Source: Deltaproteobacteria bacterium (GTDB lineage Bacteria; Desulfobacterota; Syntrophia; Syntrophales; UBA5619). From it: a stretch of 11,199 bases of DNA. The notes under the pieces are model-generated. The model was not told the DNA's origin. It did no database searches and worked only from the letters and a program-made list of their open reading frames with translations. The stretch is from positions 1 to 11,199 of the forward strand of contig JAJFTY010000102.1 in the NCBI GenBank assembly GCA_021372695.1, in the 5' to 3' direction. Below are positions 1-7,100 of this stretch, one piece after another (the first letter of the stretch is position 1; the number at the start of each line of letters is the position of its first letter). The position numbers and the translations under genes were made by a program.

Positions 1-348
1 GCCAAGACGACGGTCGTGGTCAAGAGCGGGGAGACGGTCGTGATCGGCGGCATGATCCAGGACGACTCCGAGGCCGGGACCTCCAAGGTGCCGGGCCTGG
101 GCGACATCCCGCTTCTGGGATGGCTCTTCAAAACGAAGTCCACCTCCGGCACCCGGACGAACCTTTTCGTGTTCATCACCCCCAAGATCGTCCAGACACC
201 GGGGGATGCAAGCAAAATCAAGGACGAAAAGGCGGACTACATCCGGGGGGTCCAGGAGGGGACGATCAGGAATATGCCGGCCCGCGTCGTCAAGGAGACC
301 GGGGAGAAGGAACTGGAGAAGGAATCGGAAAAGGAATTGAGGAACTGA
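1..348 (+). CDS. gspD: Type II secretion secretin GspD, C-terminal fragment (5' end outside window)
   Basis: This is the last 115 codons of a secretin, the outer-membrane ring through which folded proteins leave in type II secretion. The reading frame is open from base 1, so the start lies upstream. The secretin-core signature VPGLGDIPLLGWLF is visible at about residues 31-44 of the fragment, preceded by VIGGMI and followed by TRTNLFVFITPKIV. This C-terminal beta-lip and strand motif is typical of GspD rather than PilQ. The last 35 or so residues form a highly charged Glu/Lys tail (KELEKESEKELRN), probably the exposed C-terminus or the S-domain region that a pilotin would bind. The stop codon lies 3 nt before the next gene, so the two are surely cotranscribed. 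The family call is firm. The choice of GspD over other secretins rests on the TRTNLFVFITP motif and the gspE neighbour. Confidence 0.9.
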   Translation, partial: AKTTVVVKSGETVVIGGMIQDDSEAGTSKVPGLGDIPLLGWLFKTKSTSGTRTNLFVFITPKIVQTPGDASKIKDEKADYIRGVQEGTIRNMPARVVKETGEKELEKESEKELRN

Positions 349-351
349 GGA

Positions 352-2178
352 TTGAGTAACGCAATGCCGGAGATGAAGAGCGATGCGGGAAGGCCCCGGG
401 AGGCACCCGGACCGCTCGACCAGTTCACGGCTCAGGGGAACGGGGCTGCGGCTCAGCGCAGCCCGATCGGCGCCCTCGACGCGCGGCTTATGGCGCTGGG
501 CGTTTCCGCGGAACTTCTCGCGGAAGTTCGGAATCTCGCCCGCGCGAACGGCTCCGGGATCGTAGAGCTGCTGATCCAGAAGAAGTGCGTGCCGGAGACG
601 CTGCTGCTTGCGGCCGTCGGCGAAGCCTACGGCATCCCCTTCTGGGAGACGCTTCCCACGGACCACATCGACACCGGCTTCACCGCGCTTTTTTCGATCC
701 AGTACCTGAAAAAGCAGAAGATGGTCCCGGTCAAGACCCCGCAGGGATCGGTCGTGGCGGTCAACGATCCGGCCAATTTCCAGGCGGCCGACGATCTCTG
801 CCGCCTCCTCGGCCTGCCGGGGCGGCCGCTGGTCCTCGCCACCCAGGAGGCGATCCAGGCCGCGATCAACCTCGCCTACGACCTCTCCCGGAGCACCGCC
901 AAGGAATTCTTCCAGGAGATGAACGAAGAGTCGACGGACAGCCTGATATCGGAGATCGAGGAGACTGGCGACCTCCTCGACGAGACGAGCGATGCACCGA
1001 TCATCAAACTGGTGAACCTCCTCCTCTCCGGGGCGATCAAGGACCGCGCGAGCGACATCCACATCGAGCCCTACCAGGCGAGCGTCAAAGTGCGCTACCG
1101 GATCGACGGCATCCTCTACGACATCCTGAGCCTCCCCCGGAAGATCCACTCGCCGCTCGTCTCGCGCGTGAAGGTCATGGCGAAGCTCAACATCGCCGAA
1201 AAGAGGCTGCCCCAGGACGGCCGGATCGAGATCAAGGTCGCCGACCGGAGCGTCGACATCCGTGTCTCGACCATCCCGACCGCCTTCGGCGAGCGGGTGG
1301 TCCTCCGGCTCCTCGACAAGACCGCGTCGATCCTAATGCTCTCCGACCTGGGGATGGACGAACGGAAGGTCGCCATCTTCGACCGGCTGATCAAGTCCCC
1401 CTACGGGATCGTCCTGGTCACCGGGCCGACCGGAAGCGGCAAGACAACGACCCTGTATGCGGCGCTTACGAGTATCAACAAGCCCGCGGTGAACATCATC
1501 ACGATCGAGGACCCGATCGAATACCAGATCGACGGGATCGGCCAGATCCAGGTCAACCCGAAGATCGACCTGACCTTCGCCCAAGGGCTCCGCTCCATCG
1601 TCCGGCAGGACCCGGACGTCATCCTGGTGGGCGAGATCCGCGACCGGGAGACGGCGGAGATCGCGATCCAGTCGTCGCTCACCGGGCATCTCGTCTTCTC
1701 CACCCTCCATACGAATGACGCGGCGAGCGCCGTCACGCGCCTGATCGACATGGGGATCGAACCCTTTCTGGTCACCTCGTCGGTGATCGCGATCATCGCC
1801 CAGCGCCTCGTGCGGGTCCTCTGCCCGAAATGCAAGGAGGTCTACACCCCCGACAACGAATCGCTCGCCAACCTGGGGATCGACCGAAGCCGGCTCGACC
1901 GCTACCTCTTCTACCGGAAGCAGGGCTGTGCCGCCTGCATGAACACCGGATACCGCGGCCGGACCGCAATCTTCGAGATCCTCGTGCTGGACGATCCGCT
2001 GAAACGGCTGATCCTGAAAACCTCCGACGCGAACCAGATCCAGGACGAGGCGATGAAGCGGGGTATGACCAACCTCCTGAACGACGGCGCCCGGAAGGTG
2101 ATGGCCGGGGTGACCACGATCGAGGAGGTGTTCCGCGTCACCCGGATCATCAAGCGGGAAACCGATCTCGAGGCGTGA
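352..2178 (+). CDS. gspE: Type II secretion ATPase GspE (608 aa)
   Basis: This is the cytoplasmic hexameric ATPase that powers pseudopilus assembly. Residues 1-40 are low-complexity. Residues about 45-180 look like the GspE/MshE N-terminal domain, which docks on GspL or binds cyclic-di-GMP in relatives. The ATPase core covers about 215-600. Visible motifs are the Asp box SDIHIEPY (D235), Walker A GPTGSGKT (358-365), Walker B VILVGE (E428), the His box with H446 and H453, and a tetracysteine zinc site (C491, C494, C526, C529). The zinc site marks GspE/PilB ATPases and is absent from PilT. TTG at 352 is chosen because GAGGAA (339-344) lies 7 nt upstream; an in-frame ATG at 364 is the alternative. 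PilB is possible, but the secretin immediately upstream favours GspE. No gspF follows, which is unusual for this locus. Confidence 0.93.
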   Translation: MSNAMPEMKSDAGRPREAPGPLDQFTAQGNGAAAQRSPIGALDARLMALGVSAELLAEVRNLARANGSGIVELLIQKKCVPETLLLAAVGEAYGIPFWETLPTDHIDTGFTALFSIQYLKKQKMVPVKTPQGSVVAVNDPANFQAADDLCRLLGLPGRPLVLATQEAIQAAINLAYDLSRSTAKEFFQEMNEESTDSLISEIEETGDLLDETSDAPIIKLVNLLLSGAIKDRASDIHIEPYQASVKVRYRIDGILYDILSLPRKIHSPLVSRVKVMAKLNIAEKRLPQDGRIEIKVADRSVDIRVSTIPTAFGERVVLRLLDKTASILMLSDLGMDERKVAIFDRLIKSPYGIVLVTGPTGSGKTTTLYAALTSINKPAVNIITIEDPIEYQIDGIGQIQVNPKIDLTFAQGLRSIVRQDPDVILVGEIRDRETAEIAIQSSLTGHLVFSTLHTNDAASAVTRLIDMGIEPFLVTSSVIAIIAQRLVRVLCPKCKEVYTPDNESLANLGIDRSRLDRYLFYRKQGCAACMNTGYRGRTAIFEILVLDDPLKRLILKTSDANQIQDEAMKRGMTNLLNDGARKVMAGVTTIEEVFRVTRIIKRETDLEA

Positions 2179-2222
2179 GGCGCGGAAGGAAAAGCTGCCG
2201 TGCGGCTTTCTGCGGCAATCGC

Positions 2223-2251
2223 TTGACTATTTCCGTGACTGCGCATAAAAA
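2223..2251 (+). promoter_or_regulatory. Candidate sigma70 promoter for the cohesin gene
   Basis: TTGACT (2223-2228) and TAAAAA (2246-2251) are separated by 17 nt. The -35 matches consensus at 5 of 6 positions and the -10 at 4 of 6. The predicted start is near 2258, about 70 nt before the cohesin start codon. It lies in a locally AT-rich patch just after gspE, so the cohesin and Crp-like genes could be transcribed independently of the secretion genes. This is a motif match only. Confidence 0.45.
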
Positions 2252-2265
2252 ACCACAGATGCGCT

Positions 2266-2303
2266 GCCGGTCAGCTCTTTCGGGGACCGGGGCAGAGCCG
2301 GCA
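2266..2303 (+). other. Leader stem-loop upstream of the cohesin gene
   Basis: CCGGTC and GACCGG can pair over a short loop. An alternative bulged stem combines GCCGG/CCGGC with GCTC/GAGC. There is no downstream T-run, so this is not an intrinsic terminator. It would sit in the 5' leader of a transcript from the 2223-2251 promoter. Its role is unknown, and GC-rich DNA forms such stems by chance. Confidence 0.25.
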
Positions 2304-2327
2304 TGAAGGGTCGAGGAAATCATCGGA

Positions 2328-2864
2328 ATGATCGATCTGAAACGTAAAGGGACTGTCGACGGACGGGGAAACCGCGGCTCCATCGGGCATCTGCAGCGGA
2401 TGGCCTGGCTGGTCGTCACTCTCTGCTGGTTTTCCGGGCTTTTCGCGGTCGACGTCGCCGGGGCGGCGGAGCTTCAGATCCCCTCGCTGAAGACAAAAGC
2501 CGGCCAGGAGATCCGGGTTCCCGTGATCATCGACCAGGTCGGAAACCTGGCGGGCGTGAAGCTGGTCCTCCATTACGACAAGGAGCTTCTCACCTTCAAG
2601 GAGGGGAACAAGACCCCGGCCACGCAGTCCCTGATGCACATCATCAACGACAAGACGCCCGGCAAACTGATCGTCGTCATGGCCGGCGCCCGGGGCATCC
2701 AGGGCAAAGCGGTGACGATCCTGACACTCGACTTCACCGTCAAGAAGGGGATCGAGGGGAGCCAGACGACCCAGATCGACATCCCCGAGGTGCAACTCAT
2801 GGGCGACGATCTCAAAGAGATCGAATGCAAGGCAAAGCCCGCGACGATTTCGATCCAGCCATAG
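2328..2864 (+). CDS. Secreted cohesin-domain protein (178 aa)
   Basis: This is a small exported protein consisting almost entirely of one cohesin domain, the beta-sandwich module that binds dockerins. ATG 2328 has GAGGAA 9 nt upstream. It gives a long polar N-region before the hydrophobic core (about residues 25-46), with likely signal-peptidase cleavage after AGA. ATG 2400 would give a conventional signal peptide but has a poorer ribosome site. The mature part starts AELQIPSLKTKAGQEIRVPV and continues with NLAGVKLVLHYDKELLTF, the hallmark cohesin strands in which the first sheet pairs around a VxL.YD turn. It ends in a strand ISIQP, so the protein is a bare cohesin with no anchor or dockerin of its own. 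It follows gspE by 149 nt and precedes the Crp-like gene by 49 nt. Probable role (inference): a receptor for the dockerin proteins encoded downstream. Confidence 0.78.
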   Translation: MIDLKRKGTVDGRGNRGSIGHLQRMAWLVVTLCWFSGLFAVDVAGAAELQIPSLKTKAGQEIRVPVIIDQVGNLAGVKLVLHYDKELLTFKEGNKTPATQSLMHIINDKTPGKLIVVMAGARGIQGKAVTILTLDFTVKKGIEGSQTTQIDIPEVQLMGDDLKEIECKAKPATISIQP

Positions 2865-2881
2865 CGACCCCACATTGCAGG

Positions 2882-2900
2882 CCGGCCCAGAGCGGGCCGG
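2882..2900 (+). promoter_or_regulatory. Strong GC hairpin directly upstream of a ribosome site
   Basis: CCGGCCC (2882-2888) and GGGCCGG (2894-2900) form a perfect 7-bp stem with a 5-nt loop. The stem ends one base before the Shine-Dalgarno sequence of the Crp-like gene (GGAGG, 2902-2906). With no T-run it is a poor intrinsic terminator. It could instead stabilise the upstream cohesin message, cause partial termination, or modulate translation of the regulator. Confidence 0.45.
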
Positions 2901-2913
2901 GGGAGGGGAAGAG

Positions 2914-3597
2914 ATGACCCATCCTGAAGTCCTCTTGAAGCAGGTCCCCATGTTCCGTTCTCTGCGGCCCGAGGATTGCCGGCGCATCGCAGCGCTCCTC
3001 CAGAAGCAGATCCTCCGCAAGGGGGATGCCCTGTTCCGGGAAGGGGACGAGGGGAACTCCCTCTACATGATCATCGCCGGGAAAATCAAGATCGCGCGCC
3101 AGTCCCGGGAGGGGGACGAGATGATCCTGGCCGTGCTTTCCGCGGGCGATTTTTGCGGGGAGATGGCCCTGCTCGACGGCATGCCCCGTTCCGCGGACGC
3201 CGTCGCGGTCGAGGAGACTCACCTCTATGGCCTGAACCGGAAGGATTTCCTGGGCTTCGTCATGAGCAACGAAACCGCGGTCAAGGCCATCCTCTCCGCC
3301 CTCTCCAGGCGTTTGCGCAAGGCGGACGATACCCTGGAGGATATCTTTTTCCTGAACGTCACCGCGCGGTTGGCCAAGAAGCTGATCGACCTGGCCACGA
3401 CGAGCGGCCTCCGGGAAGGGGAGACCGGATACATCCGCCTCGGCGTCACCCAGAAGGAGCTCGCAGGCATGATCGGCACGTCGCGCGAGAGCGTCAACAA
3501 GGAGCTCCGCGCCCTGCGCGAAAAGAACCTCATCGACCTTTCCAGCAAGACCATCCTGATCCGGGACCTGGATGCGCTCAGCGAGCGGATCCGGTAG
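2914..3597 (+). CDS. Crp/Fnr-family transcriptional regulator (227 aa)
   Basis: This is a DNA-binding regulator with an N-terminal cyclic-nucleotide-binding beta-roll (about residues 12-125), a dimerisation helix (about 120-150) and a C-terminal winged helix (about 165-225). The phosphate-binding cassette reads GEMALLDGMPRSA (82-94). Its E83, R92 and S93 align with the cAMP-contacting E72, R82 and S83 of E. coli CRP, so cyclic-nucleotide binding is plausible. There is no N-terminal cysteine cluster as in FNR. The recognition helix reads TSRESVNKELRAL, placing R191 and E192 where CRP has R180 and E181, and K196 in place of R185. This predicts TGTGA-type half-sites. ATG 2914 is chosen because GGAGG lies 7 nt upstream; a TTG at 2875 would extend the protein by 13 unlikely residues. 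A perfect TGTGA-N6-TCACA site lies 323 bp downstream, before the large dockerin gene. The likely ligand is cAMP or cGMP, but this is unproven. Confidence 0.9.
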   Translation: MTHPEVLLKQVPMFRSLRPEDCRRIAALLQKQILRKGDALFREGDEGNSLYMIIAGKIKIARQSREGDEMILAVLSAGDFCGEMALLDGMPRSADAVAVEETHLYGLNRKDFLGFVMSNETAVKAILSALSRRLRKADDTLEDIFFLNVTARLAKKLIDLATTSGLREGETGYIRLGVTQKELAGMIGTSRESVNKELRALREKNLIDLSSKTILIRDLDALSERIR

Positions 3598-3919
3598 AAC
3601 GAGCAAGAATTTAAAGGACGAAGCAGTTTCTCGCCGTTTTCAGCAGAAGAATCTTTAGAATTTTCCCCTTCCCTCCGATAATGGTCTTGAGGCGCATGGC
3701 GTTCGAATGACTCCTCATGGATCATTGCGGTATCGGCCCCAGGGTACAGCATCCATCGTCTTGGGACATCCACCCCGATGGCGGGAAAATCTTCCGAGTC
3801 TTGGAATGATACCCTATGCCGGCCGGGACCGTGAAGTCGAGGAAATCGTGAAATAATTTCAACTTGGTGGAGGACGAGGAGTGATCCCGCGGAGACGCAA
3901 CAGGCGACGGATTTCGGAC

Positions 3920-3937
3920 GTGTGAACTGCATCACAC
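3920..3937. promoter_or_regulatory. Perfect CRP-type operator
   Basis: GTGTGA (3920-3925) and TCACAC (3932-3937) flank a 6-nt spacer. This is an exact match to the classical CRP core TGTGA-N6-TCACA, with one extra symmetric base pair on each side. Its centre (3928.5) lies 61.5 bp upstream of the start predicted from the promoter at 3955-3983, the standard class I activator position. The recognition helix of the regulator encoded at 2914-3597 is CRP-like, so it is the natural candidate to bind here. Confidence 0.8.
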
Positions 3938-3954
3938 CTTCCATCGAAAAGCGC

Positions 3955-3983
3955 TTGCGTTTCCCGAAAATATAGGTTTAGAT
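3955..3983 (+). promoter_or_regulatory. Candidate activator-dependent promoter of the large dockerin gene
   Basis: TTGCGT (3955-3960) is followed 17 nt later by TTAGAT (3978-3983), giving a predicted start near 3990. The -10 is weak (3 of 6), which fits a promoter needing an activator at the upstream palindrome. TATAGG (3971-3976) is a better -10 by sequence but has no -35 at the right distance. The exact start is uncertain. Confidence 0.4.
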
Positions 3984-4125
3984 CCCACCCAAAGAGGTGC
4001 CGGTTTCATCGGGCAAAACCAACGTAATTGGTCCATCATCTTGAATGCTTAGGTTCAAGAAGGTGACAGGAGAAGAGCAACTTTCCACCATTGACCATTC
4101 CAGTCATTTCCAAGAGGTATTTCCT

Positions 4126-7100
4126 ATGTTCTCGCAGAAGTTCAGGAAAGTGTTTGTCGCGGTGTCATGTATCCTTATTCTTCTCCTTCTCGGGGGCGCC
4201 GTGACCGTTGTCTCGGCCTTCTCGGTGGATGTCAAGCACCTGTACTATTACGATCCGTCCGGGCCGCGGGAGATCAATTATGATTTTTCCGACGGCACTG
4301 CCGGGACCGGGTCCCCCATCCCTGTCAACAATATTCTGCTTCCCGCCGGAGCCATCCTGCAAAAAAACGAAAATGACGTGGCGTTTATCTTCGGCAACAT
4401 TCCGGACATGGGTGTTTCCACCGTGACCTTGAACCCAACCTCGCAGATTGCCACCGTTCAGCCTTCCGCGGACCGGGGCGGCGCCCTCTTGCAGGGTACG
4501 GGGACTCCGCCCTTACCCGCAGACTCCTGGACCTACGCTCTGAAACTCCAGAATTTTTCTGGCATCACCGACTCCGCGAAGGAGTACCGGTTCGAGATCG
4601 GCGCCGCGGCGCCGGGTGCGGCCGGACCGCAGCCCCGCTTCAGAGGCGTCTGGAACGCCGCGGGCCGGCTTGAACTCAGCGCGGCCATCTTTGACGACGA
4701 AGGGGAGGGAACGACCCTCTGGTCGGGAACCCCCACTGTTTTCACCGGTTTGACCCCTTCCGCCACGACCCTTGAATTGAGGATCGTGAACAGCGGCACC
4801 ACGGTCACCTTCTCCTATAAGAAGGATGGAGCCGGCGAATGGACGAACCTGCCCGAGGCTTACACGATTGCCGGCGGACTCGTCTTCAACAGCCTCCCCA
4901 CACGCTTTCCCTATCTGTACCTTGAAGAAAAAGCGCCCGAAAGCTCTTTCAATGTCCGTTCGCATCACTGGCAAGACCAGTCTTATGCGGGCGGCTCCTA
5001 CAATGCTTGGCTGACCGTGGATGACCCCGGGCAGAACACCTACAGCGCCGTTTCCGTCAACAGTACCGACTATCTCAACGAAACCTCCCTTATCTTCAAC
5101 AGCGCCGGCAACTACTGGGAACTGCCTGCTGCCGTTTTTTTCGATAATTTTGACAACAACACCGTCGATTCCTCCAATTGGACGCCATCCGGGAACTCAG
5201 TGGCGGAAAGTGACGGCATGCTCAAGGTGGATCAGGCCGTGCAGGACAATGGGGGGAAGGTCCTGAGCAGGGCTTTCCAGATCAATCCGTATGCGCCGAT
5301 CGTTGTCCAGCGGAAGGCGAAGGTCCACTATAACAACAACTACTTCGACGGTGTATTCGCCCTTTATTTCGGCAATGACGTTAATTTTGCGTCTGACAAC
5401 AGCACGCAGTCCGTTTTCGTCTCCCATGCGAACTATGACTACACCGGCGCCAACACGGTGCCTGCCCTTGGCTTCTACCTGGGCCGCTATGCAGCCCATT
5501 TCGACTACTCCAAGGCCATGACCGATCCCATCTGGGACACCTGGTTCGATGAAAAAATCATTTATGACCCTGTTTCCGGTGTCGCGGAGCTGTATATCAA
5601 TGGGATACAGAAGGCGACCATCAACGTCGGCGTCCTTCCAGCGGGCGCGACCTACCTGAGGGTGTATCTCGACTCCTGGGGCTGGGACACCGGCCACTAC
5701 AATTACTCGGATGATCTATCTGTTTCTCAGAAATATACGGGAACCCCGGTACCTTTAAGCAACGACGCGCCGCCGGCAAGCACGGTGACTTTCAACTTTA
5801 CGGCGACAAAAAAGGCCGACAACACGCTGGTGATGGTTTCTCAGCCAATCACCGGCTATGTCCAAGAATTTGCGACGATCCTGTCGCCAATGGGGACCGT
5901 GACCAACCCCACGCCGACCTTCTCCTGGACCGGTATCGCAAACGCCACCTCTTACTCGGTACAGGTCTCAGACACGAATTGGACCCGTGTCTGGAGTAAG
6001 GAGGGACTCCCCTCCACGACGACGAGCGTTGTCTACAACGATGACGGCGAGGGCCCCGCCTTAGAGGACGGTAGGACCTATTACTTCAACATCGTCTCGA
6101 CCGTCAGAACCGACGGGATGGATAACGACTCCTTCGCCCAGGGCAGCTTCACCTACAACGGCACCCCGACGCTCTCCTTCAACGGTTCGGTCATGACCTC
6201 ACCTGGCTGGCCGTCTATCAACGGCATGCAGCCTGTCCAAGGGGCAACCGTGACAGCCATCCCGGTGCCGGACGGTATGACCTACGGTTTTACAACGACA
6301 GTCGCCAATGGGAACTTTAGCCTTACCGGAATACCTGCGGCTCCGTCCGCCTTCCGCCTCGTTGTTTCGCCGCCTTCCGTGGCGACGACCTATGCCACTG
6401 TGCTGAGCAAGCATATGAGTTGGAACGCCGACATCAATGCGCTCCTGCCGTTTGTTCTATTCACACAGGCCCAGTATGACGCTTTCGGAAACGGCACCGG
6501 TAACGGTATGATCATCGGAAGGGTCGCCCTGAAGAGCACTCCGACGACGTTCCTGCCCGGGGCGACGATTACGGCGAGAGAATTTATTCCCCCGGCAACA
6601 CTGGGAGCGACCTACACGGTGACTTACACCGGCGGCGGATCCTCAGCGGCCTCTGACGGCATTTACATGGTAAAGGGCGTTCCTGACGGAAAGCTGGTGA
6701 AATTGACGGCGACGCTGGCCGGCTACACGTTTGAGTTCAACGACGCCATCGTGTCCGTGCAGAGTGGCTGTGTATCCGAGGAGTCCTTCTTTGGAGCCCC
6801 GCCGCCGACGATCTCCTTCAGCGGCTATGTGATGGACAGCGCTGCAACCCCCGCTCCCGTTGCCGGGGCGCTGATCGAGACGAGGGGCGTCCCGCTCCGG
6901 ATGGCCACCTCGAACGCCAACGGATACTACATGCTGACCGGCCTGCCGGCAGGGACTCCGTTTCACCTGAAGCTCTCCAAGGACGGATATACGCCGACCT
7001 ACACCGCGGACATGAGTTCCACCGGAAACATGGTGAACACCGTGGAGCAGGCGTTCAATCTCTTCCCGGCCAACCAGTTGACGACCTGGAGCGTTGACTC

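Larger units (their letters stand above)
3598..4125. other. Intergenic region of about 530 bp, regulatory, no gene seen
   Basis: I find no convincing gene here. A minus-strand open frame runs through it into the regulator gene, but it is an antisense shadow with no ribosome site. Base composition is visibly lower in G+C than in the flanking regulator gene. Contents are a CRP-type palindrome (3920-3937), a promoter candidate (3955-3983) and a leader of about 135 nt before the chosen start at 4126. In the leader, GGTTT (4002-4006) can pair with AAACC (4016-4020), and ACCAA (4018-4022) with TTGGT (4028-4032). These stems overlap, so they exclude each other. No clear terminator for the regulator gene is visible. 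Confidence 0.6.

Noticed and set aside
296..345. GAG/AAG-rich purine tract at the end of gspD that looks like a short repeat
   Set aside because: It is explained by the charged Glu/Lys C-terminal tail of the secretin. The units are irregular.
3640..3680. Possible terminator after the Crp-like gene (AT-rich stretch with TTTT runs)
   Set aside because: No stem of useful length precedes the T-runs. Only 4-bp pairings with large loops can be drawn.
3700..3900. Search for a sigma54 (GG-N10-GC) promoter before the large gene
   Set aside because: TGG-containing stretches such as those near 3719 lack the GC at the required spacing.
3225..3944. 239-residue minus-strand frame crossing the regulator gene end and the intergenic region
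   Set aside because: No ribosome site or domain, and half of it is antisense to the winged-helix domain. It also overlaps the CRP palindrome.
4011..4020. GGGCAAAACC resembles the start of the cyclic-di-GMP (GEMM-I) riboswitch core
   Set aside because: The second conserved block (GGGACGCAAAGCC-like) and the tetraloop-receptor pairing are missing downstream, so there is no riboswitch call.
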